Assembly (NCBI GenBank): GCA_023431345.1
Contig: JAEYWK010000097.1
Span: 1-64,000, forward strand
Length of the DNA stretch: 64,000 nt
Reading direction: 5' to 3'
From: Pseudomonadota bacterium
GTDB lineage: Bacteria > Myxococcota_A > Polyangia > Polyangiales > Polyangiaceae
This document shows positions 52,677 through 62,204 of the stretch, piece by piece (the first letter of the stretch is position 1; every line of letters begins with the position of its first letter). Under the pieces are notes generated by a model that made no database searches, was not told the origin of the DNA, and was given only the letters and a program-made list of their open reading frames with translations. Made by a program: the position numbers and the translations under genes.

Positions 52677-54500
52677 GTGAGCGTCGTGAGCTCGGCGCGC
52701 CGCGCGCTCGTCGCCTGCCTGATCGGGCTGGCTGGCTGCTCGGCGTCGACGAAAGCGCCGCACACCGCGGCGGATGTGCTGGCGGAGCGCCCCGAAACGT
52801 TCGTGGCCCGCGTGGCACGCCTGCGTCAACTGGGTGAGCGGCGCCCCACGCCCGTGCTCTTCGACGACGAGGCGCGGTTCCAAGACGTCGCCGATCGCAA
52901 GGCACAGCGCGAGGCCATCGCTCCGACGCCGATCGACCTTCCCGCGGTGCAGCTGTCGCTCGGCCTGCTGTTCGCGGCGAAGGGGGCCGCCCCCGCGCAG
53001 AGCTTCGGCGCCCTGCACCGCGGCCAGATGTTGGCCTTCTACGACGAGTTCCGGCACGAGGTGCACGTGCGCGCCCGCGCGAAGGAGGACTCCGAGCTGC
53101 CCTTCGTCGTCGCGCACGAGCTCGGACACGCCTTGCAGTTTCAGCATTTTCGTGTGCCCGAGATCGCGAGCGTGACCGACGAAGACGCGCGCTTGGCGCG
53201 GCTCGCCCTGATCGAAGGCGACGCGATGCTCGTGATGGCTGCCTTCGCGGCCGAAGAGAATCACCTGCCGCTCTCGCGCCTGCTCGTGCGCATGGCCGAA
53301 GGCGCGCTCGAAGCCAGCTTGCGCGGCTACCAGGCGGCGCTCGAGCAGAGCCCCGAGCTCCGCCAGGCGCCCCCGTTTCAGCGCGAGCGCCTGGTGTTCC
53401 CCTACCAAGCCGGCGGCAGCTTCGTGGCGCAAATTCACCGCGCGGGAGGCTTCGCGCTCGTCAATCGTTTGTACGAGGTTCCGCCTGCCACCACCGAGCA
53501 CATCTTGCACCCCGACAAATACCTCGCGGGCGAGCTGGCCGTTCCGGTGCGCGCCCCCGAAGCGCCGCGGGGCTGGCAGTTGCTCCGCACGGGTCACGTC
53601 GGCGAGCTACTCGTGCGCGCGATGCTCGACGTTTGCAACGAGCGCCTCGCGGCGCACCGCGCCGCCGTTGGCTGGGGCGGCGACGCCTTCACGGTCGTGA
53701 CCCGCGGTGAGCAAGGCGGGCTACTGCTGATCACGACTTGGGACAGCGAGGACGACGCGCGAGAGTTCGAGCGCGCCATGCGCGCCACCGCCGCGTGCTG
53801 GGATCGAGCGCCGGCCGCCACTCGCGAGATCTTCCGTGGCCGCACGCAGGTGCGGCGCACGGGCTCGGCGGTAGCGGTGGTGCGCGGCTTCCCCGCGCCC
53901 AAGGCGCGTCAGCTGCTGACCGGTTTGCCAGCGCTCATCGACGAGCGGATCGCCGCGGTCCCGCCCTTTGGCGCGATTGACATTCCGCCCATGCGTCGCG
54001 CTGCGAGCGTGCCTCGACCGACCGTGCGTGGCCAGCGCGTCATCGCGCCGCGGCTCGGCTTGATGCTGCCGATCCCACCCGGCATGAAGCCCAGCGTCGA
54101 CGAAGACGACGTCAGCTTCTCGGCTACGGGCGACACTTTCGCCTCCCTGATCTTCGCCATCTCTGATTTGGAATTTTCGCCGCGCTCGCTGCGCCACTCG
54201 TTCGACGTATTCGAGCAGGCTCTGCGCCGGCCTCTGCAGGCCGATCAGACGGTCAGCGTGGTGGTAGAGCAGGGCAGCGTGTCCACACCGCTCGGAAAGG
54301 CCAGCGAGCGCGTGTGGCGGATCGACGGGACGCCCGTGTACGGCCGGCTGCTGCTGATCCCCATCTGCCGCGGCACCGGCATGCTCATCATCGGACAAGG
54401 CTACGCGAGCGCCGAGACGCGTGCAGCGCTCGATCGGGCGATCGAGAACGTCGAGGTTTTGCCTCAAGGCACGCCGGTCTGCGCCGAGCTCGATCCCTAG
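52677..54500 (+). CDS. Secreted HExxH metalloprotease-like lipoprotein
   Basis: The 607-residue protein has a lipobox signal (LVACLIGLAGC, C21). A gluzincin-type zinc site is formed by HELGH at 147-151 with Glu180 in LIEGDAML as the likely third ligand, spaced as in minigluzincins. Later regions include RLVFPYQAGGSFVAQIHRAG and a C-terminal beta domain ending GTPVCAELDP. It would be an anchored periplasmic or surface peptidase. It starts 75 bases from the divergent lipoprotein/P450 operon. The substrate is unknown. Confidence 0.75.
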   Translation: MSVVSSARRALVACLIGLAGCSASTKAPHTAADVLAERPETFVARVARLRQLGERRPTPVLFDDEARFQDVADRKAQREAIAPTPIDLPAVQLSLGLLFAAKGAAPAQSFGALHRGQMLAFYDEFRHEVHVRARAKEDSELPFVVAHELGHALQFQHFRVPEIASVTDEDARLARLALIEGDAMLVMAAFAAEENHLPLSRLLVRMAEGALEASLRGYQAALEQSPELRQAPPFQRERLVFPYQAGGSFVAQIHRAGGFALVNRLYEVPPATTEHILHPDKYLAGELAVPVRAPEAPRGWQLLRTGHVGELLVRAMLDVCNERLAAHRAAVGWGGDAFTVVTRGEQGGLLLITTWDSEDDAREFERAMRATAACWDRAPAATREIFRGRTQVRRTGSAVAVVRGFPAPKARQLLTGLPALIDERIAAVPPFGAIDIPPMRRAASVPRPTVRGQRVIAPRLGLMLPIPPGMKPSVDEDDVSFSATGDTFASLIFAISDLEFSPRSLRHSFDVFEQALRRPLQADQTVSVVVEQGSVSTPLGKASERVWRIDGTPVYGRLLLIPICRGTGMLIIGQGYASAETRAALDRAIENVEVLPQGTPVCAELDP

Positions 54501-54553
54501 AAACGCCCCAGTGGCTGGCCTCGAGGGCCGACTCCGCTATGCTCGCCCGCCCC

Positions 54554-55678
54554 ATGCCTCAGAAGCTGCGCGTGCTCGTCCTGTTCGGTGGTCGCTCGGC
54601 GGAGCACGAAATTTCGCTGCTTTCGGCCAAGTTCGTGGTCGAGGCGCTCGACCCGGAGCGCTACGAGCCCGTGCTCGTCGGCATCGACAAGCGAGGGCGC
54701 TGGCAGCTCGAGTCCAAGGCGTCGCTGCTGGGCGCGGGGCTCGACGCGCGCGCTGTCTCGCTCACGAGCGGGCTACCCGAGGTCTCGCTTCCGCCGCGGC
54801 CGGCGGCGGAGGGCGCGCTGTCGCTCGCGGTCGAGGCGACGGGTGGCGTCGGCATCGACGTGGTGTTCCCGGTGTTGCACGGCCCGCTCGGCGAAGACGG
54901 CAGCATGCAGGGCCTGCTCGAGCTGTCGGGTCTGCCTTACGTCGGGGCCGGCGTGGTGGGCTCCGCAGTCGGTATGGATAAGGACGTGATGAAGCGCTTG
55001 CTCCAGCAAGCCGGCCTCCCGATTTTGCCGTACGCGACGCTGCGCGAGGCTGCCTACGGGCGTGACCGCGCCGGCGCGCTCGCCGCCGTCGAGCGAGCGC
55101 TGGCGTTTCCGCTCTTCGTCAAGCCAGCCAATTTGGGCTCTTCGGTGGGTGTCAGCCGCGTGCTCGCGCCGGCGGGTCTAGGCGCGGCCATCGACCAAGC
55201 CTTCGCGTTCGATTCCAAGGTCGTGATCGAGCAAGGGCTCGATCATCCTCGGGAGATCGAGTGCGCCGTGCTCGGGGGTGACGAGCCGTTCGTGTCCGTG
55301 CCGGGAGAGATCGTCGTCGACCACCCGGACGGCTTCTATTCCTACGCCGCGAAGTACCTCGATGACAGCGGCGCTCGAACCCGCATCCCCGCCGAACTGA
55401 GCGACGCGGAGATCACTCGCGTGCGCGAGCTGTCGCTGCGAACCTTCGAGGCCCTCGAGTGCCAAGGCATGGCGCGCGTAGACCTCTTCTTGGGGCGCGA
55501 TCGCTCGCTGTGGGTGAACGAGATCAACACCATCCCCGGCTTCACGCGCATCTCGATGTATCCCAAGCTGATGGAGGCGAGCGGCGTATCGCCGCGCGAG
55601 CTCACGACGCGGCTGATCGACGAGGCGCTGGCGCGCGGCGCCCGCAAGCGTGGTAAGCAGACGAGCATCGAGTCATGA
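54554..55678 (+). CDS. ddl: D-alanine--D-alanine ligase
   Basis: With ATG 54554 the protein has 374 residues. It has Ddl motifs LRVLVLFGGRSAEHEISLLS, FPVLHGPLGEDGSMQGLLEL, the ATP-grasp FPLFVKPANLGSSVGVSRV, the specificity region DGFYSYAAKYLDD and the metal-binding NEINTIPGFTRISMYP. The Tyr in FYSYAAKY fits D-Ala rather than D-lactate ligation. It makes D-Ala-D-Ala for peptidoglycan. Its stop overlaps the GH3 gene start by four bases. No mur genes are adjacent, so it could be a second copy. Confidence 0.95.
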   Translation: MPQKLRVLVLFGGRSAEHEISLLSAKFVVEALDPERYEPVLVGIDKRGRWQLESKASLLGAGLDARAVSLTSGLPEVSLPPRPAAEGALSLAVEATGGVGIDVVFPVLHGPLGEDGSMQGLLELSGLPYVGAGVVGSAVGMDKDVMKRLLQQAGLPILPYATLREAAYGRDRAGALAAVERALAFPLFVKPANLGSSVGVSRVLAPAGLGAAIDQAFAFDSKVVIEQGLDHPREIECAVLGGDEPFVSVPGEIVVDHPDGFYSYAAKYLDDSGARTRIPAELSDAEITRVRELSLRTFEALECQGMARVDLFLGRDRSLWVNEINTIPGFTRISMYPKLMEASGVSPRELTTRLIDEALARGARKRGKQTSIES

Positions 55679-57897
55679 GCGAAAATAGGCCGAAAAATCC
55701 GCTGTATCGTGACGCCTCGCAGCCGGTAGAGCGGCGCGTCTCGGATCTGCTCTCGCGCATGAGTCTGGCCGAGAAGGTTGGCCAGATGCTGCAGCTCAAC
55801 GGTCAGGTCGATCCCGTTGCGACCGTGCGTCAGAAGCAGCCCGGCTCGCTGCTGCACATTTTGAACGAGCGTCTGGCAGAAGCCATGGACGCAGCCGCCG
55901 AAACGCGGCTCGGCATTCCGCTCTTGATCGGGGAAGACGGCATTCACGGTCACTCCTTTCACCCGGGCGCCACCATCTTTCCGACCCAGCTCGCGCTCGC
56001 GAGCTCGTGGAGCCAAGAGCTGCTCGAGCAGGTGGCGCGCGCGACCGCGCGCGAGATGGTCACGACCGGCGCGCACTGGACGTTCTCCCCGGTGCTGTGC
56101 CTGACGCGCGACCAGCGCTGGGGCCGCACCGGCGAGACCTTCGGCGAAGATCCGCTGCTGATCGCCGAGCTGGGCGCGGCCATGATCCGCGGCTATCAAG
56201 GCAAGGGCCTGGCGGACCCCGACGGCGTGCTCGCGACCGCCAAGCACTTCGCCGGCTACTCCGAGACGCAGGGCGGGCGCGACGCCTCCGAGGCCGATAT
56301 CTCGAGGCGCAAGCTGCAGAGCTTCTTCTTGCCACCCTTCGAGCGCGCCGTGCGCGCGGGCTGCATGACATTCATGACCGGCTACCAGTCGATGGATGGG
56401 CTGCCATCGACCGCGAACCACTGGCTCTTGCGCGAGGTGCTCAAGCACGACTGGGGCTTCGAAGGCATCCTCGTGACCGATTGGGACAACGTGGCGCGCC
56501 TCGTCTATGAGCAGCGCGTCGCGCCAACTCTGGTGGAGGCAGCGGTGATCGCCGTGCGCTGCGGGAACGACCTAATCATGGCGACCCCCGGCTTCTTCGA
56601 AGCGGCGCAAGCGGCGGTCGAGCGCGGGTTGCTGCTCGAGAGCGAGATCGACGAGGTCGTGCGTCGCATCTTGAGCCTGAAGTTTCGCATGGGGCTGTTC
56701 GAGAATCCTCGCCGCCCCGACCGCGCCGCTAGCGCCCGCGTGGTGGCCTGCGCCGAGCACCGCGACCTCAACTTGCGCGCCGCGCGCGAGAGCCTCGTTT
56801 TGCTGAAAAACGACGGCCTATTGCCGCTCGCCGCGGACGCGTGCGGGAGCGTGGCCGTCGTAGGGCCGAACGCCGACAACGCTCTGGCGCAGCTCGGGGA
56901 TTGGTCGCTCGGGTCGTCGCAGTACGGCCCTGAGTACGGGCAGCAGCCGCGCGAGCTCACGACCACGGTGCTGGATGGACTGCGCCTCCGCCTGCCGAGC
57001 GCCGAGATCGTTCACGCCACCGCCGGCGATCTTTGGGGCAAGAGCCCGGCCGCGCTCGCGGAGGCGCTCGCCGTCGTCGAGCGAGCGGCGCTGAGCGTCG
57101 TGGTCGTCGGAGATGACATCCCGTTCATCGGTGAGACCCGCAGCACGGCGACCTTGGAGCTGCTCGGCAACCAGCGCGAGCTGATCGACGCCGTCGCCGC
57201 CAGCGGTAAGCCCTTCGTGCTGGTGCTGATCGCCAGCAAGCCGCTCGTGCTGCCCGAGAGCGCCAGCCGTGCGGGCGCCATCATCCATTGCTTCAACCCC
57301 GGCATGCGCGGCGGCACGGCGCTCGCGGAGGTCTTGTTCGGGGATCGAAATCCCTCAGGGAAGCTCACGATTTCGTACCCGCGCCACGTGGGGCAGCAAC
57401 CCATCTTCTACAGCCAGGTGCGCGGCCAACACGGCGATCGCTACGCCGACATCAGCCAGGAACCGCTGTTTCCGTTCGGTCACGGTCTATCGTACACGCG
57501 CTTCGGCTACCGGAGCTTGGAGGTGCGCACGCCCCTCGTGCGCGAGGGGCAGGACGTCGAGCTGGTCGTCGAGGTCGCGAACGAGGGCGAGCGCGCGGGC
57601 GTCGAGATCGTGCAGGTGTACCTGGCCGACGTCGTCACGTCCGTCACGTGGGTCAATCAGGCGCTGGTGGCGTTCGCCCGCGTCGCGCTCGAGCCCGGAG
57701 AAGCGACGAAGCTGCGGCTCTACGTGCCGTTCGAGCGCTTGTCGTTGGTAGACGCCTACGGCGAGCGCGTGGTCGAGCCTGGCGAGTTCGAAATTTTCGT
57801 CGGCGGCTCATCCGCGAGAGCAGGCCAGCTTCGAGGCACGTTCCGGGTAGATGGCGACGCGTTCAGCTTCGAGGCCATCCCCGGCGTCGCGCGCTGA
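55675..57897 (+). CDS. Glycoside hydrolase family 3 beta-glucosidase
   Basis: The 740-residue protein has GH3 domain 1 with GEDGIHGHSFHPGATIFPTQ, the conserved KHFAGYSETQGGRD and the nucleophile region ILVTDWDN (D269), then the GH3 C-terminal domain LVLLKNDGLLPLA and VVVVGDDIPFIGETRSTATL, and the fibronectin-like end FPFGHGLSYTRFGY. There is no signal peptide, so it is likely cytoplasmic, though many BglX relatives are periplasmic. Coupling to ddl by ATGA overlap is odd and may reflect muropeptide or cell-wall sugar recycling, or simple proximity. Confidence 0.93.
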   Translation: MSENRPKNPLYRDASQPVERRVSDLLSRMSLAEKVGQMLQLNGQVDPVATVRQKQPGSLLHILNERLAEAMDAAAETRLGIPLLIGEDGIHGHSFHPGATIFPTQLALASSWSQELLEQVARATAREMVTTGAHWTFSPVLCLTRDQRWGRTGETFGEDPLLIAELGAAMIRGYQGKGLADPDGVLATAKHFAGYSETQGGRDASEADISRRKLQSFFLPPFERAVRAGCMTFMTGYQSMDGLPSTANHWLLREVLKHDWGFEGILVTDWDNVARLVYEQRVAPTLVEAAVIAVRCGNDLIMATPGFFEAAQAAVERGLLLESEIDEVVRRILSLKFRMGLFENPRRPDRAASARVVACAEHRDLNLRAARESLVLLKNDGLLPLAADACGSVAVVGPNADNALAQLGDWSLGSSQYGPEYGQQPRELTTTVLDGLRLRLPSAEIVHATAGDLWGKSPAALAEALAVVERAALSVVVVGDDIPFIGETRSTATLELLGNQRELIDAVAASGKPFVLVLIASKPLVLPESASRAGAIIHCFNPGMRGGTALAEVLFGDRNPSGKLTISYPRHVGQQPIFYSQVRGQHGDRYADISQEPLFPFGHGLSYTRFGYRSLEVRTPLVREGQDVELVVEVANEGERAGVEIVQVYLADVVTSVTWVNQALVAFARVALEPGEATKLRLYVPFERLSLVDAYGERVVEPGEFEIFVGGSSARAGQLRGTFRVDGDAFSFEAIPGVAR

Positions 57898-58052
57898 CGC
57901 TCGGCGGCCGGCCGCTTCGCCGAGCAGCGCTCTCCAGCTGCGCTGGCCACCTACACTGGCGCAGAGGCGCCTGATCGCCCCGCTTCGACGCGAAATCAGC
58001 GGCTGGAAACACGCTGGACGCTCAGGGGTGGGGGCTGCATGATCCACCCACG

Positions 58053-60422
58053 ATGACCGAGTCCATTCGTACGGCAGCCGTGATCGGAGCGGGAGTCATG
58101 GGTAGCGCGATCGCGGCGCACCTGGCAGGCGCGGGCGTGAAGACGCACCTGCTCGACATCGTGCCCCCGGGCCTGAGCGAGAAGGAGCAGGGGCAGGCCA
58201 AAGCCCGCAATCGCTTCGCCGACGGCGGGTTGGAGAAAGCGCTGAAGGCCAAGCCGGCCGCCTTCTACGACCCGGACGCGGCTCGCCTGGTGCAAACCGG
58301 CAACCTCGAAGACCACCTCGAGCGACTGCGCGAATGCGACCTCGTCATCGAGGCCATCATCGAGGACCTGGGCATCAAGCAGAAGCTCTTCGAGAAGATC
58401 GCGCCGTTCTTGAGCTCGGACGCGATCCTCGCCTCCAACACCAGCGGCCTGTCGATCGCGAAGATGAGCGCGGTCTTGCCGGCCCAGCTCCGGCCTCAGT
58501 TCCTGGTTTTGCACTTCTTCAATCCTGTCCGCTACATGCGGCTGCTGGAAATCGCTCCCGGCCCGGAGACGCGGCCCGAGCTGGTCGAGCGCATGGCCCG
58601 CTTCGGCGAATGGCTCGGCAAGGGTATCGTCTACGCCAAAGACACCGCCAACTTCGTGGCCAATCGCATCGGCGTTTTCTCGCTGATGTTCACGATGCGG
58701 TCGATGCTGGAGGACGGGCTCAGCGTGGAGCAAGTCGACAAGATCGTCGGGCGACCGATGGGACGGCCGAAGAGCGCTGCCTTCGATACGGCCGACATCG
58801 TCGGGCTCGACACGTTGATGCACGTCGCCAAAAACTGTGAAACGTCGCTGACGAACGACGAGGAGCGCGGGGTCTTCGCGCTGCCGGAGATCGTGCAGAA
58901 GCTCATCGCTCGTGGCAGCCTGGGCCGCAAGAGCGGCGGCGGCTTCTACAAGAAGGTCGGCAGCGAGATTCACGTGGTCGACCTCCAGTCGCTCGAGTAT
59001 CGGCCGCAGCAGAAGGTGCGCTTCGACTCGCTCGGCGCGGTGAAGAACGAGGAGGACGCCGGCAAGCGATTGAAGCTGTTGGTCAACGCCGACGACGCGG
59101 CCGGGAAATTCGCGTGGAAGGTGCTGTCGCGAACGCTGGCCTACTCCGCGCGGCGCCTCGGTGAGATCGCCGACGACGTGGTCAACGTCGATCGCGCGAT
59201 GCGCTGGGGCTTCAATTGGGACCTCGGTCCGTTCGAGGCCTGGGATGCCATCGGCGTCAAAGAGTCGGTCGCGCGCATGGAGCAGGAGGGCATCGCGCTG
59301 CCGGAATGGGTGAAGGAGCTGGCCAAGTCCGGAGCTGGCTTCTACGCGGGCGGCGCGAAAGAGCCCCGCTTCTTCGACTACCAGACCCGCACCGAGAAGC
59401 CGGTGCCGTTCGGCCCGAAGGAGCTGCGTATCGCCGCGCTCAAGCAGGCGGGCAAGGTCGTCAAAGAGAATTCCGGCGCGTCGCTGGTCGACTTGGGTGA
59501 CGGCGCGCTGGGCGTCGAGGTTCACACCAAGATGAACACGCTCGACCCCGACGTGATCGGCATGCTCAGCGAGGGCGTCGACATCGCGGAGAAAGATTTC
59601 GAGGCCCTCGTCATCGCTAACGACGGCGAGCACTTCGGCGCCGGCGCCAACCTGATGTTGATCATGATGGCCGCGCAGCAGAAGGCGTGGGACCAAGTCG
59701 AGAAGATCATCCGCGGCTTGCAGGCCTCGGTGCAGAAGCTGCGCTACTCGCGCGTGCCCGTGGTGGCGGCCCCGTTTCAGTACACGCTGGGCGGCGCGGC
59801 GGAGGTGGCCATGGCCGCCGACGCGTGTCAGGCGCACGCGGAGACTTACATGGGCTTGGTCGAGGTCGGCGTCGGCTTGATCCCGGCCGGCGGCGGCTGT
59901 TTGCGCATGGTCGAGCGCTTCACGGACGACGCCGCGCGCGTCAAGGGTGTGGATTTGCTGCCGTTCATCGGCGAGGCGTCGCTCAACGTGGCGATGGCCA
60001 AGGTGGCGACGAGCGCTGATGAAGCCAAGAAGCTGCGATTTTTGCGGCAAACCGACGGCATCAGCCTCAACCGCGCGGAGCTCTTGCACGCGGCCAAGTG
60101 GCGGGCGCTCGGCATGGCGCGGGCTGGCTACCGGCCGTCTCGCCCGGGCCTGCACAGCGCGGTAGGCTACGACGCGGCTCGCACCATCGGCGCGCGCATC
60201 TGGGCCTTGGTCGAGGGTGGCTACGCCTCGCAGCACGACGCGCTGATCGCGAACAAGCTGGCGCACATCTTGTGTGGCGGCGTCGTCGCGGCGGGCACCG
60301 AAGTCCCCGATCAGCACTACCTCGATCTGGAGTGCGAGGCGTTTCTGTCTCTATGCGGCGAGCAGAAGTCGCTCGATCGCATCGGTCACATGCTCATGAA
60401 CAACAAGCCGCTGAGGAATTGA
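58053..60422 (+). CDS. 3-hydroxyacyl-CoA dehydrogenase / enoyl-CoA hydratase (FadN-like)
   Basis: The 789-residue protein places the 3-hydroxyacyl-CoA dehydrogenase first: the NAD fold AAVIGAGVMGSAIAAHLAGA (GAGVMG at 12-17), LVLHFFNPVRYMRLLEIAPG, and the second dehydrogenase part DEVVN- and WGFNWDLGPFEAWDAIG-like blocks near 370-400. An enoyl-CoA hydratase (crotonase) domain follows from about 480 with GANLMLIMMAAQQKAW and AGGGCLRMVERFTDD. This order is that of FadN rather than E. coli FadB. It carries out two steps of fatty-acid beta-oxidation. The thiolase gene follows three bases later. Confidence 0.92.
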   Translation: MTESIRTAAVIGAGVMGSAIAAHLAGAGVKTHLLDIVPPGLSEKEQGQAKARNRFADGGLEKALKAKPAAFYDPDAARLVQTGNLEDHLERLRECDLVIEAIIEDLGIKQKLFEKIAPFLSSDAILASNTSGLSIAKMSAVLPAQLRPQFLVLHFFNPVRYMRLLEIAPGPETRPELVERMARFGEWLGKGIVYAKDTANFVANRIGVFSLMFTMRSMLEDGLSVEQVDKIVGRPMGRPKSAAFDTADIVGLDTLMHVAKNCETSLTNDEERGVFALPEIVQKLIARGSLGRKSGGGFYKKVGSEIHVVDLQSLEYRPQQKVRFDSLGAVKNEEDAGKRLKLLVNADDAAGKFAWKVLSRTLAYSARRLGEIADDVVNVDRAMRWGFNWDLGPFEAWDAIGVKESVARMEQEGIALPEWVKELAKSGAGFYAGGAKEPRFFDYQTRTEKPVPFGPKELRIAALKQAGKVVKENSGASLVDLGDGALGVEVHTKMNTLDPDVIGMLSEGVDIAEKDFEALVIANDGEHFGAGANLMLIMMAAQQKAWDQVEKIIRGLQASVQKLRYSRVPVVAAPFQYTLGGAAEVAMAADACQAHAETYMGLVEVGVGLIPAGGGCLRMVERFTDDAARVKGVDLLPFIGEASLNVAMAKVATSADEAKKLRFLRQTDGISLNRAELLHAAKWRALGMARAGYRPSRPGLHSAVGYDAARTIGARIWALVEGGYASQHDALIANKLAHILCGGVVAAGTEVPDQHYLDLECEAFLSLCGEQKSLDRIGHMLMNNKPLRN

Positions 60423-60425
60423 ACC

Positions 60426-61598
60426 ATGGCCTTCCCGCTCAATGTCGTGATCGCGAGCAGTGTTCGGACGGCGGTGGGCCGCGCCCTGAAGGGCACGCTG
60501 CGCAATACCCGCCCCGATGACTTGGCCGCGTGGGCCATGCAAGCAGCCGTCGCCAAGGTGCCGGGCCTGCGCCCCGAGGACGTCGACGACGTCGTGCTCG
60601 GCTGCGCCATGCCCGAGGCCGAGCAAGGCCTGAACATCGCGCGAAATGCGGTGTTCGTCGCCAAATTTCCGAACAGCATGCCGGGCGAGACCGTCAATCG
60701 CTTCTGCGCCAGCGGGCTGCAGGCCATCGTGCACGCGGGCATGCAGATCCACTCGGGCCTCGCCGACGTCGTGCTCGGCGGCGGGGTCGAGTCGATGTCG
60801 ATGGTGCCGATGGGCGGCAACAAAGTCAGCCTGAACCCGGCCCTGATGGACAGCTACCCCGAGTCGTACATCTCGATGGGGCACACGGCCGAGCGCGTCG
60901 CGGCGCGCTTCGGCGTGTCGCGCGCCGACCAAGACGCGTTCGCGGCTCGTTCGCACGAGCGCGCGCTGGCCGCGATCGCCGCAGGTGCCTTCAAAGACGA
61001 GATCATCCCCGTCCGCGCGCGCGTGCTCGAGGGCAAGGGCGTGAGCGACCTCGAGTTCAGCGTCGACGAGTGCCCTCGGCCCGGCACGACGCCGGAGGTG
61101 CTGGGCAAGCTCGGGCCCGTCTTCAAGCAGGGGGGGAGCGTCACCGCCGGCAACAGCTCCCCGCTGAACGACGGCGCCGCCGCGTCGGTTCTACTCTCCG
61201 AGCGCAAAGCGCAAGAGCTTGGTATCGAGCCGCTCGGGCGCCTACGCGGCTACGCGGTGGCGGGCGTCGATCCCGACATCATGGGCATCGGGCCTGTGCC
61301 CGCCATTCAGAAGCTGCTCGCGCAAACCGGGCTCGGTATCAAAGACATCGACCGCTTCGAGATCAACGAGGCGTTCGCGGCCCAGGCCGTGTACTGCGCG
61401 CGCGAGCTCGGCATCGACGACGCTCGCCTGAACGTCACGGGCGGCGCGATCGCGCTCGGTCATCCCCTCGGCTGCACCGGCGCCAAGCTCACCGCGACGC
61501 TGCTGCATGGTCTACGCCGCAGCGGCGGGCGCTACGGCATCGTGTCGATGTGCATCGGCGGCGGCATGGGCGCGGCCGGCCTCTTCGAAGTAGCTTGA
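60426..61598 (+). CDS. Acetyl-CoA acyltransferase (thiolase, FadA-like)
   Basis: The 390-residue protein has the thiolase nucleophile C94 in NRFCASGLQAIVHAGMQ, the middle GGVESMSMVPMGGNK, and the C-terminal His and Cys in GGAIALGHPLGCTGAK and MCIGGGMGAAGLFE. The set is complete. It cleaves 3-ketoacyl-CoA to acetyl-CoA, the last beta-oxidation step. It follows the FadN-like gene by three bases, so they form an operon, as fadNA in Bacillus does. No acyl-CoA dehydrogenase is in the window. Confidence 0.94.
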   Translation: MAFPLNVVIASSVRTAVGRALKGTLRNTRPDDLAAWAMQAAVAKVPGLRPEDVDDVVLGCAMPEAEQGLNIARNAVFVAKFPNSMPGETVNRFCASGLQAIVHAGMQIHSGLADVVLGGGVESMSMVPMGGNKVSLNPALMDSYPESYISMGHTAERVAARFGVSRADQDAFAARSHERALAAIAAGAFKDEIIPVRARVLEGKGVSDLEFSVDECPRPGTTPEVLGKLGPVFKQGGSVTAGNSSPLNDGAAASVLLSERKAQELGIEPLGRLRGYAVAGVDPDIMGIGPVPAIQKLLAQTGLGIKDIDRFEINEAFAAQAVYCARELGIDDARLNVTGGAIALGHPLGCTGAKLTATLLHGLRRSGGRYGIVSMCIGGGMGAAGLFEVA

Positions 61599-61626
61599 CG
61601 CGCCGCGAACCTGGCTCGCGGCGCGC

Positions 61627-62013
61627 TCAAGGCTCGGGTAGGCGCGGCGCGGTGCCGGGCGCTGCGTTGCGCGATGCCGCGGCGCCTTCAATGGCTTGGC
61701 GTAGCTCGCCGAAGCTCGCTTCTTTCGGGATGACGGGCGCCGTCTCTTGGGCGCGCTCGAGCAGCAGATCGTCGATGCTCCCTGAGCAAAAGAGGGCGGC
61801 CCCGATGCGCCCTTCGGCGAGCAGCTGCTCGCAGAGCCCGATGCCGTCACCATCGGGGAGGGTGATGTCGAACACGCCCACGTCGTAGTGATCGACGCCC
61901 GCTCTCGCCTCCGCGCACGTGTGGACCAGCGTGACGGTGTGACCCTGTGCTCGCAGAGACTTCGCGATGGCGCGTCCGACGGCCGCGTTGTCTTCGACCA
62001 GCAAGAGGTTCAC
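61627..62013 (-). CDS. Stand-alone response-regulator receiver protein
   Basis: GTG 62013 is chosen because it begins the receiver fold at VNLLLVEDNAAVGRAIAKSL; the frame is open to 62088 but adds an Arg-rich, unconserved stretch. The phospho-acceptor is D49 (FDITLPDGDGIGL), the acidic pair is E7-D8, and the conserved Lys is K97 (VIPKEASFGEL). No output domain follows, so it works as a single-domain regulator. No histidine kinase is nearby. The C-terminal 25 residues are low-complexity. Confidence 0.87.
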   Translation of the reverse strand: MNLLLVEDNAAVGRAIAKSLRAQGHTVTLVHTCAEARAGVDHYDVGVFDITLPDGDGIGLCEQLLAEGRIGAALFCSGSIDDLLLERAQETAPVIPKEASFGELRQAIEGAAASRNAAPGTAPRLPEP

Positions 62014-62204
62014 GAGACCTTCACGTTCGCCCGGCAGGCTGGCCGCCTCGGCCACCCGCCGTGGGTGAGCGCGACGGCGCGCCGCCACCTTATCACTCTA
62101 CATCTATGGGCGAGTCGAAAAATTACGCTGCCGGTGCTTCGCCCGCAGGAGGCTTCACCCGCAGGAGATAGTGTAGGTGTGCGCGTGAGTGTTCGTGGTG
62201 CTGG

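Noticed and set aside
57996..60317. Long open frame on the minus strand opposite the FadN-like gene
   Set aside because: Antisense shadow caused by high third-position GC. The plus-strand frame encodes conserved dehydrogenase and hydratase motifs; the minus frame is Arg/Asp/His-rich without motifs.
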